Source: CAYGZM01 sp964354365
GTDB taxonomy: Bacteria; Planctomycetota; Phycisphaerae; Sedimentisphaerales; Anaerobacaceae
Direction of reading: 5' to 3'
Length of the DNA: 29,411 nt
Assembly: GCA_964354365.1 (NCBI GenBank)
Contig: CAYGZM010000038.1
Location: 1 to 29,411 of the forward strand
A program made the translations under genes and the position numbers. The notes under the pieces were generated by a model. That model was given only the letters and a program-made list of their open reading frames with translations, did no database searches and was not told the DNA's origin. How positions within the stretch are numbered: the first letter of the stretch is position 1; each line of letters starts with the position of its first letter. Of the stretch, positions 16,730-24,360 are shown in pieces.

Positions 16730-16978
16730 TCAGTCCCTGCCGCCTGATTCCACATAGCCGTCTCGCGGCTTATTGTCGAGCGGGGACCCTTCGGCCGTGA
16801 TCTTATCCTGCAGGATCTCCTGGACAACGATTTCAAGCAGAGTTTTGCCCTGGACATCGTCGATGAGAGGCCGAGCACCCTGCAGCAGCTCGGCCAGACG
16901 CTTCTGGACCAGAGCCGTCAACCTGAACCTGCCGCCAACCTTCTTGACTATTCGTTCGCTCTTGAGTTCGTCTATCAT
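16730..16978 (-). CDS. rpoZ: DNA-directed RNA polymerase subunit omega
   Basis: The 82-residue protein resembles planctomycete-type omega, the small RNA polymerase subunit that helps fold and hold beta-prime. The core reads VGGRFRLTALVQKRLAELLQGARPL with a trailing EIVVQEILQDKI, which is the omega helix pattern. Placement directly after gmk and before the CoA genes matches the classical gmk-rpoZ-coaBC order and supports the call. The ATG at 16978 is the only standard start in this open frame; a better AAGGAAG site lies about 25 bases upstream, too far to serve it. The short C-terminal tail is not conserved. Confidence 0.8.
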   Translation of the reverse strand: MIDELKSERIVKKVGGRFRLTALVQKRLAELLQGARPLIDDVQGKTLLEIVVQEILQDKITAEGSPLDNKPRDGYVESGGRD

Positions 16979-17011
16979 CTTTCGTATCTCGTCTTTCTTG
17001 TCTTCCTTTTT

Positions 17012-17596
17012 CTATGATTCACTCTTGGCGTTTTCGATAATCTGCACGCACTCGTCCACGGCCTGGCGCAAATCATCGTTTATGACCATGTGTTTGTAGC
17101 ACTGCCATGCCGCGGCTATCTCGCCGCTTGCCCCGTCGAGTCTCAGCTCGGCGACTTCGCCGTCGTCCCTGCCCCTGTTGTTTAGCCGTTCGGCCAGGAC
17201 CTTGGCGCTGGGCGGGAGAATAAAAATCATCTCCGCCTCGGGGAAGCGCGATTTGACCTGCTTGGCGCCTTGAACGTCGATTTCGAGAATTACCGTCTTG
17301 CCCGCCTGCAGCGCATCTTCGACCTTGTCTCTCGGAGTGCCGTACAGATTGCCGAAAACCTCGGCATGTTCAAGCAGCAGCCCATTGTCGATGCGCCGGC
17401 GGAATTCGTCTTGCGAGACGAACCAGTAGTCTCTACCGTCCACCTCGCGGTCGCTTTTCGGCCGCGTCGTAACCGACACACTAAGGTAAGCGTTATCAAG
17501 ACGCTTGGCCAGCTTCCTGCAGATGGTGCTCTTGCCCACGCCCGACGGGCCGCTGACTATCACTATCCTGCCCTGTGTGTTGTTTGTCCGGTTCAT
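17012..17596 (-). CDS. gmk: Guanylate kinase
   Basis: The 194-residue enzyme phosphorylates GMP to GDP with ATP. The P-loop GPSGVGKST spans residues 16-24. The GMP-binding segment follows with SVTTRPKSDREVDGRDYWFVS, then EHAEVFGNLYGTP, and ILEIDVQGAKQVK carries the conserved DVQG. The length is normal for bacterial Gmk. It lies 53 bp after yicC and 33 bp before rpoZ, on the same strand. Confidence 0.95.
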   Translation of the reverse strand: MNRTNNTQGRIVIVSGPSGVGKSTICRKLAKRLDNAYLSVSVTTRPKSDREVDGRDYWFVSQDEFRRRIDNGLLLEHAEVFGNLYGTPRDKVEDALQAGKTVILEIDVQGAKQVKSRFPEAEMIFILPPSAKVLAERLNNRGRDDGEVAELRLDGASGEIAAAWQCYKHMVINDDLRQAVDECVQIIENAKSES

Positions 17597-17649
17597 TCCA
17601 GCCGTCTCTTAACGAATATACAATTCGTCACTTTCTGTCCGATGCCTGT

Positions 17650-18534
17650 TTACTCTACGTTTTGAACCTGTTCTTTTATCCGGTCCACCCGGCATTTTAT
17701 ATCGACCACGGTGCGAGTGATTTCCGCATCCGAGGACTTGCTCGCAATTGTGTTTGCCTCTCTGAGCATCTCCTGGCTGATGAAGTCGAGCCTGCGCCCG
17801 GCCTGGCCATCGCCACCGCAGGCCGCGGCGAACTGCTGCAGATGCGAATCCAGGCGAGCGATTTCCTCGGATATGTCCGACCTGTCGGCAAGAATCGCCA
17901 CCTCTCTGGCAAGGGCTTCCTCGTCCAGCTTCAGCTCGGCGTGCGCCAGCAGGTCGTCCACTCGTTTCTTCAGTTTCTTTGCATATTCCTGCACAACAAC
18001 GCCGCTGCGTCTGCGTATATGACCGAGACTTTCCTGTATCCGGCTGCAGTTCTCGTTCAAATCAGCTTCGAGCGCGGAGCCTTCGGCGGCCCGCATTTGC
18101 TTGAGCCGGTCTATCGCCTCCTTGCTGGTTTTCAGAATTGCCAGCTTCATTCGCTCGGCCGTCTCTTCGTCAGGCTGCATGGGACGAATAATTCCAGGCA
18201 GGTTTAACAGGCTGCCTATATCAATGGACCTGGCCATCTCTGTCGAGGGCTTGATGCGTCCGAGCTTCTCCACTATCGTCTGCAGCGCGGACTCGTCGAT
18301 GTCGAACAGCGTGTTGGCCGAAACGTCCTTGCACCTAAGCACGTAATTCACCGTTCCGCGCGCGAGATTGTCCCTCAGCAGCCGCTCGACATCCTCCTCG
18401 AGAAATGCCAGGATGTCCGGCAGCTTCACGATGGTCTTGAGGTAGCGATTATTGACGGCTTTGACCTCGATGGCATAGTTGATGCCGTCGGTCTCGCCCT
18501 GCCCCTCGCCATACCCAGTCATACTGTTTAACAT
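17650..18534 (-). CDS. yicC: YicC-family endoribonuclease
   Basis: The 294-residue protein belongs to the YicC/YloC family. The Escherichia coli member is an endoribonuclease that acts on the small RNA RyhB. The N-terminal signature SMTGYGEG and EVKAVNNRYL are present, and the C-terminal DUF1732 block ends in FISQEMLREANTIASKSSD. Length is close to the 287-290 residues usual for the family. Its position directly before gmk matches the order found in Firmicutes and Proteobacteria. Met5 (18522) is an alternative start because the family motif begins there. Confidence 0.9.
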   Translation of the reverse strand: MLNSMTGYGEGQGETDGINYAIEVKAVNNRYLKTIVKLPDILAFLEEDVERLLRDNLARGTVNYVLRCKDVSANTLFDIDESALQTIVEKLGRIKPSTEMARSIDIGSLLNLPGIIRPMQPDEETAERMKLAILKTSKEAIDRLKQMRAAEGSALEADLNENCSRIQESLGHIRRRSGVVVQEYAKKLKKRVDDLLAHAELKLDEEALAREVAILADRSDISEEIARLDSHLQQFAAACGGDGQAGRRLDFISQEMLREANTIASKSSDAEITRTVVDIKCRVDRIKEQVQNVE

Positions 18535-18604
18535 ATCGTCATGCTCTCAACTCAAATCCTCAGCCTGCGCCCGGCCGTTCCGTCCCGCCCGGCGGCAGTC
18601 GTCA

Positions 18605-19000
18605 TCAGCCGCCGGAGGAAGATGCGCCGCCGGCGGAGTTTGTATCACCGGTCGTTGCGCTCTCATCCTCAACCGGGGCGCCTTGCCCCGCGCCTGCAGG
18701 CTGGCTTTGCTGCACCGGCCCGCTGCCAAAATCGCTCACTTCAGACCTGTAGAACTTCGCCATAACCACCGCGAGCATTAGAAAGACCCCCACGAGCACT
18801 ATGGTCAGCCAGGTCAGGAAGTCGCCCGTTTTGGACCCTAAGATCGAACCGGCGCCGCCGCCGCCAAACGCCGCACTCAAGCCGCCGCCCCGGCCTTTCT
18901 GAATCAGAATGACCAGGATCAGAATCAGGCAGCAGACGACGAACAGCACCGCCACGATACTCATAATGAAACTCACCGCCAAAAATGGAAGAGCCACCAT
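18605..19000 (-). CDS. secG: Preprotein translocase subunit SecG
   Basis: The 131-residue product has two hydrophobic helices (about residues 7-34 and 62-82) flanking the diagnostic glycine-rich loop QKGRGGGLSAAFGGGGAGSILG. This is SecG, the small membrane subunit that assists SecYE-dependent export. The last 45 residues form a low-complexity hydrophilic tail rich in Gly, Ser, Gln and Ala, longer than in model bacteria. GGGGAA upstream supports the ATG at 19000; Met13 is an alternative. It follows tpiA by 55 bp, a common pairing. Confidence 0.9.
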   Translation of the reverse strand: MVALPFLAVSFIMSIVAVLFVVCCLILILVILIQKGRGGGLSAAFGGGGAGSILGSKTGDFLTWLTIVLVGVFLMLAVVMAKFYRSEVSDFGSGPVQQSQPAGAGQGAPVEDESATTGDTNSAGGASSSGG

Positions 19001-19055
19001 ATCAGTTCCCCGTAAATTATTTCAACTCTCGATAAGGCGCCGGATCCGACCGAAA

Positions 19056-19817
19056 CTACACCGCCGCCTGAATTATCGCAACAAAATCATCGACCTTCAA
19101 GCTTGCCCCGCCGACGAGCACGCCGTCGATGTCCGCCCGACCCATCAGGTCCGCGGCGTTGTCCGGCTTTACCGAGCCGCCGTACAGAATACGAATCTCC
19201 TCGGCCAACCGCCTGTCGTAAATCTCGGCAAGAAGCCCTCGTATGAACTCGTGCACCTCCTGAGCCTGCTCCGGCGTCGCCGTCAGCCCGGTCCCGATGG
19301 CCCATACCGGCTCGTATGCAACCGTGACGGCAAGGACCTTTTCATCGCTCAGACCAGCCAGACCTTTCTTAATGTGCCGAGTCACCACCTCCTCGGTTTG
19401 TCCGGCCTCACGCTCGGACTGCAATTCACCTACACATAGTATCGGCAAAAGACCGCCGCCGATAGCAGCCGTAACCTTTTTGTTTATCAGATCGTCGGTC
19501 TCGCCGATTACGTGCCGACGCTCCGAATGCCCGCACAATGCGTACGTACATCCGATGTCTTTAAGCATCGAGGCGCTGATCTCGCCGGTAAAAGCGCCCT
19601 TGGCCTCATAGTAAACATCCTGGGCGCCGACCGCGACGCTCGACGAGCTGACCGCACTGGCCACAGCCTGAAGATAGACATAAGGCGGACAGACCGCCAC
19701 GTCAACACCCGGACTATCCAGCTCAACAGAGCCATCGGCTACCCCCTTGGCCAGCTTTACACTGCTGCGGCTGTCCGTATTCATTTTCCAGTTGCCCGCC
19801 ACAAACGGCTTTCTCAT
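19056..19817 (-). CDS. tpiA: Triosephosphate isomerase
   Basis: The 253-residue TIM-barrel enzyme interconverts dihydroxyacetone phosphate and glyceraldehyde 3-phosphate in glycolysis. Catalytic residues are in place: Lys11 in GNWKMN, His97 in CGHSERR and Glu169 in AYEPVWAIGTG. The phosphate-binding ILYGGSVKPDNA is also present. AGGAGA precedes the ATG at 19817. It sits between pheA and secG on the same strand. Confidence 0.95.
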   Translation of the reverse strand: MRKPFVAGNWKMNTDSRSSVKLAKGVADGSVELDSPGVDVAVCPPYVYLQAVASAVSSSSVAVGAQDVYYEAKGAFTGEISASMLKDIGCTYALCGHSERRHVIGETDDLINKKVTAAIGGGLLPILCVGELQSEREAGQTEEVVTRHIKKGLAGLSDEKVLAVTVAYEPVWAIGTGLTATPEQAQEVHEFIRGLLAEIYDRRLAEEIRILYGGSVKPDNAADLMGRADIDGVLVGGASLKVDDFVAIIQAAV

Positions 19818-19898
19818 AAGAATCTCCTGATTATCTTGCGTCGCATATAAACCTAACCTGTAAAATCACAGACCGAAACCGGCAGACAATCAGCTCAA

Positions 19899-20969
19899 TC
19901 AAAGCAGCTCTATCGCCCTCGGGAAGCTGCCTAATATCGACAACTGCAGGCAGTGCTTGCCGGCCTCTTCCAGTCCCTTCCTGACGCGTTCATCCGTCCT
20001 GTGGCCCAGGAAATCCATAAAGAAATAGTATTCCCACTGCCTCTTCCTGCTTGGCCTGGACTCAATATTAGTCAGATTGATATTGTGCTGCTTGAAGACG
20101 TTCAGCACGTCCGCCAGGGCGCCTGCCTTGTGTGCGGTGCTGAAAAGTATGGCGGTCTTGTCTTCACCAGTCGGCTTGGCGTCCTCCCGCCCGATTACGA
20201 GGAACCGCGTTATGTTGTTCGGAATGTCCTCGATATTCTCGCAGACAATCCTAAGCCCGTACAGCTCTGCAGCGACCGCTGAGCCGATGGCGGCGGCCTT
20301 GGTCTCGCCGGCGGCCATTTGCGCCGCCTTGGCCGTCGAAGCAACGGGCACGGTCTGAGTCCCTTTGAAAGTCGCGCTCAGCCAGCTTCGGCACTGCGCA
20401 AAGACCTCGGGCTTGGAGTATATCTTCTCAATCTCCTCAAGCGGGCAGTTGGCCATAAGATTGTGGTGTATCGCCATCAGCACCTCGGCACAGACCTTGA
20501 CATCCGAGTCTATCAGGGCATCGAGCGTCTCTATAACGCCCCCGCCCATAGTGTTCTCCACCGGTGCAAGACCCAAATCGCAGTGCCCCTTGCTCACCTC
20601 CTCGAAGATGCTCGTAATGTCGGCAACCGGCTCATATTCGACACTCTGGCCGAACTTGAGCATGGCCGCGGTGTGACTGAAACTGCCCTGCGGACCGAGA
20701 TAGCCAATACACAGAGGCCTCTCAAGCACGAATGACCCGCTCATCAGCTCCCGCCAGATCGCCACCAGACACTTATCCGGAAGCGGACCCTTGTTGGCCC
20801 GGGCGATCCTCTCGAAAACCTGCTTTTCCCGGTCCGGCGCATAAACCGGCCTGGCGGTCTTGCTCTTCAGCTTCCCTATCTCAACGACTACCCGCGCGCG
20901 CTCGTTCAAAAGTTCCACAAGCTGGTTGTCAAGGTCGTCAATCTTCTTTCTCAGCTCTTCAAGAGACAT
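19899..20969 (-). CDS. pheA: Bifunctional chorismate mutase / prephenate dehydratase (P-protein)
   Basis: The 356-residue enzyme makes phenylpyruvate from chorismate in two steps. Residues 1-82 are an AroQ-type chorismate mutase (LRKKIDDLDNQLVELLNERA). Residues 86-270 are the prephenate dehydratase, with GYLGPQGSFSHTAA, APVENTMGGGVIET and NNITRFLVIG, where the TRF motif is catalytic. The C-terminal ACT domain shows GALADVLNVF and NIESRPS, the features that bind phenylalanine for feedback inhibition. The ATG at 20969 is preferred over the TTG two codons upstream. It appears to be the first gene of an eight-gene unit with a promoter about 160 bp upstream. Confidence 0.93.
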   Translation of the reverse strand: MSLEELRKKIDDLDNQLVELLNERARVVVEIGKLKSKTARPVYAPDREKQVFERIARANKGPLPDKCLVAIWRELMSGSFVLERPLCIGYLGPQGSFSHTAAMLKFGQSVEYEPVADITSIFEEVSKGHCDLGLAPVENTMGGGVIETLDALIDSDVKVCAEVLMAIHHNLMANCPLEEIEKIYSKPEVFAQCRSWLSATFKGTQTVPVASTAKAAQMAAGETKAAAIGSAVAAELYGLRIVCENIEDIPNNITRFLVIGREDAKPTGEDKTAILFSTAHKAGALADVLNVFKQHNINLTNIESRPSRKRQWEYYFFMDFLGHRTDERVRKGLEEAGKHCLQLSILGSFPRAIELL

Positions 20970-20976
20970 AATCAAA

Positions 20977-21042
20977 TCAGCCCAAAACCCCAGCCCACGC
21001 GTACACTACCGCTGCAAAACTCACAAACCACCTGAGTCTCAA
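20977..21042 (-). other. Possible leader peptide frame before pheA
   Basis: Within the predicted pheA leader an open frame of 21 codons starts at TTG 21042 and stops seven bases before the pheA ATG. It contains two Trp, two Phe and one Tyr. No ribosome site or terminator/antiterminator pair is evident, and it could instead be part of a dispersed repeat. Confidence 0.15.
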
Positions 21043-21124
21043 ATACTTCGCTGCGGCCTCGCACTCATCCGTTTCAATTGCTTCGCTGCCGTCAACCTGC
21101 GCTCGATTTTTGCCAAAACTACTA

Positions 21125-21153
21125 TATCTAACAGAATTTTACCCTTGCGTCAA
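21125..21153 (-). promoter_or_regulatory. Promoter of the pheA-tpiA-secG-yicC-gmk-rpoZ-coaC-coaB unit
   Basis: On the minus strand TTGACG (21153-21148) and TAGATA (21130-21125) are separated by exactly 17 bases. Transcription would start near 21118, leaving a leader of about 150 nt before pheA. All eight downstream genes share the strand, with gaps of 30-141 bp, so this could drive them together; internal promoters are not excluded. Confidence 0.6.
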
Positions 21154-21203
21154 TGAATTTGGCTCATTAGAAGTGATTTGACGACGCATATTTCTGAAAA
21201 AAA

Positions 21204-21737
21204 ATGCAAGAACCCATAAAATACGCGATTTTCCCAACCAAATGGGGTTATTTCGGCCTTGCCAGCAACGAATATGGTTTGCTGCGGACCTGCCTGCCGT
21301 TAGCCGATCGGGAAAAGGCAAAATCGCAGCTTTTACAGAACCTTCCAAGCTCCAAATATGACAAAACCCTTTTCCAGATTATCCAGGAACAGATAAGTGC
21401 TTATTTTGAAGGCGCTTACGTAAATTTTAGCTTGGACATCCCCATCGTTCTCGATAGATATAGCGAGTTCTGTCGCTCTGTTTCAAGTGCCTGCAGAGGT
21501 ATAAGATTTGGCCAGGTGATAACCTATTCGGCTTTAGCAAAAACATTAGGCCTGCCAAATACCGCAAGGGCCATCGGCAATGCCCTTGGCAAAAATCCGC
21601 TGCCTTTGATTATTCCCTGCCATCGGGTAGTCCGCAGCGATGGCTCTCTCGGCGGCTTCTCCGCCCCAGGCGGGTTATTTCTCAAGAGAAAGTTGCTGGC
21701 GCACGAACAGAAATGCTTGTCAGCCGCACTGGAATGA
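21204..21737 (+). CDS. ogt: Methylated-DNA-protein-cysteine methyltransferase
   Basis: The 177-residue DNA repair protein removes the methyl group from O6-methylguanine by transferring it to its own cysteine. The acceptor Cys139 lies in the diagnostic IIPCHRVV, with the preceding helix-turn-helix VITYSALAKTLGLPNTARAIGNALGKNP. The C-terminal GGFSAPGGLFLKRKLL completes the domain. The N-terminal ribonuclease-like domain is short and diverged. It is divergent from pheA, and only an A-rich tract, with no clear ribosome site, precedes the ATG. Confidence 0.9.
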   Translation: MQEPIKYAIFPTKWGYFGLASNEYGLLRTCLPLADREKAKSQLLQNLPSSKYDKTLFQIIQEQISAYFEGAYVNFSLDIPIVLDRYSEFCRSVSSACRGIRFGQVITYSALAKTLGLPNTARAIGNALGKNPLPLIIPCHRVVRSDGSLGGFSAPGGLFLKRKLLAHEQKCLSAALE

Positions 21738-21770
21738 GAATTATCAGTAACTCATCCGCCGTGCCGCCGG

Positions 21771-21992
21771 TCAGTCAAGTTGCATCCATTCCTTGCGGGA
21801 GATTCCCGCCTGGCGCAAAATACGTGCCAACAGTTCGCGGCCAAAGTCGCCTTTATGTGGATTTGGTATTATCAACGTCACATCACCTTTGAGCATAAAC
21901 TGATGTTTGCCGCCCTAATATGGCCCATCGAAACCCATCTTGCGCAAATAGCGAACCAAATCCTTCCGTGAAATGGGGCCGAATACGGGCAT
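21771..21992 (-). pseudogene. hicA: HicA-type toxin with an in-frame amber stop
   Basis: Reading from ATG 21992 gives a HicA-like mRNA interferase of 73 codons, except that codon 26 is TAG (21917-21915). The family normally reads GPY-x-GGKHQFM there, with any small residue at the stop position. The frame continues perfectly afterwards through GGKHQFMLKGDV and LIIPNPHKGDFG to a natural TGA at 21773. The stop precedes the conserved His of GGKHQ, the catalytic residue of HicA ribonucleases, so the truncated peptide should be inactive. The start overlaps the hicB stop by one base (TGATG), the usual coupling. A sequencing error or suppression of the stop is possible. Confidence 0.8.
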
Positions 21993-22240
21993 CAGGCCGC
22001 GACCTCTTTCTTTATGGTGAGTTTTATTCCGTCAATCTTGGGTAGTGCAAGGTTTTTGTAGATTCGAAAAAGCACCCAATCTTCGAGCGCTTGTTCCAGC
22101 TGGCTTCGGCAGTCCTCTAATGTTGGGGCATTCGCATACACGCCTCGACATTTAGGTATTTCTCCATAATAGGTGCCGTCATCGGCTAAGATTTCGTAAT
22201 GTGCACGTTTCATCGCAGCTTCGAGATATTTCGTAAGCAT
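21992..22240 (-). CDS. hicB: HicB-family antitoxin
   Basis: The 82-residue protein resembles the partial RNase-H fold of HicB antitoxins, which bind and block HicA. The pattern YEILADDGTYYGEIPKCRGVYANAPTLEDCRSQLEQALEDW matches the family core, in which a substrate-like acidic/aromatic strand precedes CRGV-type and A-x-T motifs. No DNA-binding domain follows, as in the short HicB type. AGGAGA eight bases before the ATG at 22240 supports the start; Met10 is an alternative. It lies directly upstream of the broken hicA. Confidence 0.8.
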   Translation of the reverse strand: MLTKYLEAAMKRAHYEILADDGTYYGEIPKCRGVYANAPTLEDCRSQLEQALEDWVLFRIYKNLALPKIDGIKLTIKKEVAA

Positions 22241-22425
22241 ATATAAATCTCCTGTTATGCTATGCTAAATCGTATCGAATAACTTTCCACAGCAGAGACC
22301 GCAAAGTGCGCGGAGTTTATTGTATATTTTCCTCTGTGGTTTCGGCTCGCTCGGGGATTAATATATTGTTTAATCCGGCTGCAACCGGATTCCGCCCCAC
22401 AATATACCGAAGTTACCGCCCGCCG

Positions 22426-22845
22426 TCAAATCTTAAACTTGTCTGTAATCAGAGCGATTAGAAAAAGCAATATTGTGAGGCTTACCCAAAAGAATAAACC
22501 GTACTTCATCCACGTCCAGCATTCCCGATACTTTCTCTGGTATCCTCGGTTCCTGTGAGATTCACCAAAAATCGCCTGTATTATGCCGAACGAGAAGATA
22601 AGCATGAGAATTCTTATCGCCCATTGCAAAGGAATACTGGCCAAAACTGCGTTCTTTTCGTCCTGCTGTTTCAGAATGTCCTCAATCTCTGCACTTCTTT
22701 CAGGAGTTAGGTTGCGAGTTTCAAGCTCGTGTTTAGCGGCCAAGATTGCCTCGGGGACATAATTCTTATCGTGATATAGCATCTCATACAATTCTTCATC
22801 GGTCATCTCCCGCATCTTGTCATTGTAACTGTCGGCCTGAGACAT
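22426..22845 (-). CDS. Two-helix membrane protein of unknown function
   Basis: I do not recognise this 139-residue protein. The N-terminal 70 residues are acidic and helical (MTDEELYEMLYHDKNYVPEA), followed by two hydrophobic helices (about residues 72-92 and 113-134) with a basic loop between them rich in Arg, Tyr and Lys. The start at 22845 is chosen because GGAGG lies seven bases upstream; an upstream extension to 22920 has no such site. It is followed by a short intergenic region and hicB on the same strand. Confidence 0.7.
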   Translation of the reverse strand: MSQADSYNDKMREMTDEELYEMLYHDKNYVPEAILAAKHELETRNLTPERSAEIEDILKQQDEKNAVLASIPLQWAIRILMLIFSFGIIQAIFGESHRNRGYQRKYRECWTWMKYGLFFWVSLTILLFLIALITDKFKI

Positions 22846-22936
22846 TATTCGTCCTCCAAAAACTGTAGCAATACATCTCGCACTGTGGAAGGACAAGACT
22901 CGTATTCTCTGCTGGTTCATATTACCTCAGTAAATC

Positions 22937-23173
22937 CTACGCTGCCTTCAGGGGGGCCCAATCGGCCCGCTTCAACGGCGGAAAATCAAGCTCCCGAAGC
23001 ACTCGGTTGAACGCAACCAAAGTAAGCTTATCCGGCGCTACAATCTCAATCCCAATGGGCCTTCCATCGCGGGCAAAATCAATCACCAGTCCCGGCTCAA
23101 TTCGCTTGGTTCGATGGCTCTTGTCTTTCGGACGACGCGGCAAATACGTCCTGCCGGGCCGGACGAAGAACAA
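22937..23173 (-). CDS. DUF2283-like small protein, possibly N-terminally truncated
   Basis: The 78-residue product contains the sequence RIEPGLVIDFARDGRPIGIEIVAPDKL, typical of the DUF2283 family of small proteins of unknown role, often near toxin-antitoxin genes. A normal member would start with about 12 more residues (a YDxxADxLY motif), but an in-frame stop at 23189-23191 prevents that here. A TTG at 23173 preceded by GGAGAG is the likely start. The N-terminus could be a decayed copy. Confidence 0.5.
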   Translation of the reverse strand: MFFVRPGRTYLPRRPKDKSHRTKRIEPGLVIDFARDGRPIGIEIVAPDKLTLVAFNRVLRELDFPPLKRADWAPLKAA

Positions 23174-23206
23174 ATGTGCTCTCCGCGGTTAAACAAGATC
23201 GGTTCG

Positions 23207-23896
23207 TCACTCAAGGTGGACGACCCCGGTGTGCCTGTCGGCTTCGAGGCTGGCCTTCTTGATGGCATCGTAGAGCAGCCGGCAATCCCGCACCTTCTCG
23301 AATTTGAACTTCGGGTCCGTCTTGTCGGTCGTTACCAAAGCGACAGTCCCAACCCCCAAAATGCAGTCCAGCGGGCTCCTGCGAAGCTTCAAGTCGATTA
23401 CCCGGAACATATCCAGATTGTCAACCCGTCGGTCGAGAATGCCCCTGCTCCACTCGATCCTCTCCGGCGTGACCTCATAATAGATCATTTTGAGCCGCAG
23501 AATCTTCACCGCAAGGATGGACACCACAACCGAGATAATCCCCATGCCGCCAAGAACCCTGTACAGACCGAAAACCTCAGCCTGCCTCGCCGTTAGCTCC
23601 AGACCAAGCATACTCTCTAACGGCAGCCTTATCAGAAGGGCCCCTATTGCAGCGAAAAACAGCCCTATGGCCGCATCTCCGGCGACCCCCCATAGTGAAG
23701 GCCTGCCCGCAAAGAGAACCTTTTCATCCCCTTCCACTTGCTCTTCGCACCCGGAATCGGGCTGTGCAGCCGCCTCTAACGCCTTCGCTTGTTTCGTATT
23801 TAGGAACTCCCCGCAGAAACGGCACTTTATCGCGTCCGCCTGAATGGTCTCGGCGCAAAACACGCACTTTTTTGATTGCAGGTCTATCAACGTCAT
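23207..23896 (-). CDS. Zinc-ribbon protein with membrane-anchored PH-like domain
   Basis: The 229-residue protein begins with a zinc ribbon (CVFCAETIQADAIKCRFCGEFL, four Cys in two CxxC pairs), followed by a linker and two hydrophobic helices (about residues 72-89 and 111-131). After them a bacterial PH-like domain (DUF304/YdbS type) reads YYEVTPERIEWSRGILDRRVDNLDMFRVIDLKL and GVGTVALVTTD. The architecture is common for uncharacterised bacterial membrane proteins. Its role is unknown. There is only a weak ribosome site before the ATG at 23896. Confidence 0.8.
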   Translation of the reverse strand: MTLIDLQSKKCVFCAETIQADAIKCRFCGEFLNTKQAKALEAAAQPDSGCEEQVEGDEKVLFAGRPSLWGVAGDAAIGLFFAAIGALLIRLPLESMLGLELTARQAEVFGLYRVLGGMGIISVVVSILAVKILRLKMIYYEVTPERIEWSRGILDRRVDNLDMFRVIDLKLRRSPLDCILGVGTVALVTTDKTDPKFKFEKVRDCRLLYDAIKKASLEADRHTGVVHLE

Positions 23897-24209
23897 TTCC
23901 CGTTATATCGGAAATTCGCGGGGAATTTGAGCAGAAGATTCTCCAAAGCAATCGCCGGCGGGCCAACGTCGCCAGATTCTCGGACCATAGACCCCGCTCA
24001 TCGATGTCCCATTTACGACCGCTTAGGAACGGACCTCCAGACCGGGTAGAACAAACGCCGCTGGTTCAGCACCCTGGTAGGTTGTTTCCCTCGAGCAAGA
24101 CAAAGTCGCAATCGGGCGGGAGTATCGAACGTAACTACTTGTCAAGAATGGCGTTATGCCGTCCAAGAGAAACAGCGCTCAGTTAGGACCATGAAAAAAA
24201 TGAAATAAA
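23897..24209. other. Intergenic region with no recognised gene
   Basis: About 310 bp upstream of the operator-like array contain no convincing frame, RNA gene or repeat. The stretch has short hydrophobicity-free frames on both strands that look like chance. It separates divergently transcribed genes. Confidence 0.5.
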
Positions 24210-24270
24210 TGTAAATTTCACTTGACATAATGTAAAGTTAGTGTTACATTAAGTTCGATACACTTTACAT
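24210..24270 (+). promoter_or_regulatory. Promoter overlapped by a 21-bp-phased operator array
   Basis: TTGACA (24222-24227) and TACATT (24245-24250) are spaced by exactly 17 bases, a strong promoter. TGTAA half-sites begin at 24210 and 24231, and inverted TTACA half-sites begin at 24244 and 24265, so each orientation repeats at exactly 21 bp, two helical turns. The central pair is extended to a perfect TAATGTAA-8 bp-TTACATTA palindrome (24228-24251) covering the promoter spacer and -10 box. A perfect ATGTAAAGT/ACTTTACAT pair also spans 24230-24270. This layout suits repression by the XRE regulator encoded downstream. Confidence 0.65.
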
Positions 24271-24360
24271 TGCAAAACAATGGAAACGCTTTAGAGTCAG
24301 GCATACAAGGACGTTTTGGAATGAGAACCAGAGTATAGAGTTTGGTTTTGGAGTACTATT

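Noticed and set aside
22288..22345. Short repeat-like sequence of the CAGAGACCGCAAAG type before hicB
   Set aside because: It resembles a common intergenic motif, but no second copy in this window supports a repeat call.
22372..22391. Small perfect hairpin AATCCGG/CCGGATT downstream of the 22426 gene
   Set aside because: It has only seven pairs and no U-tract in either direction, so it is not a convincing terminator.
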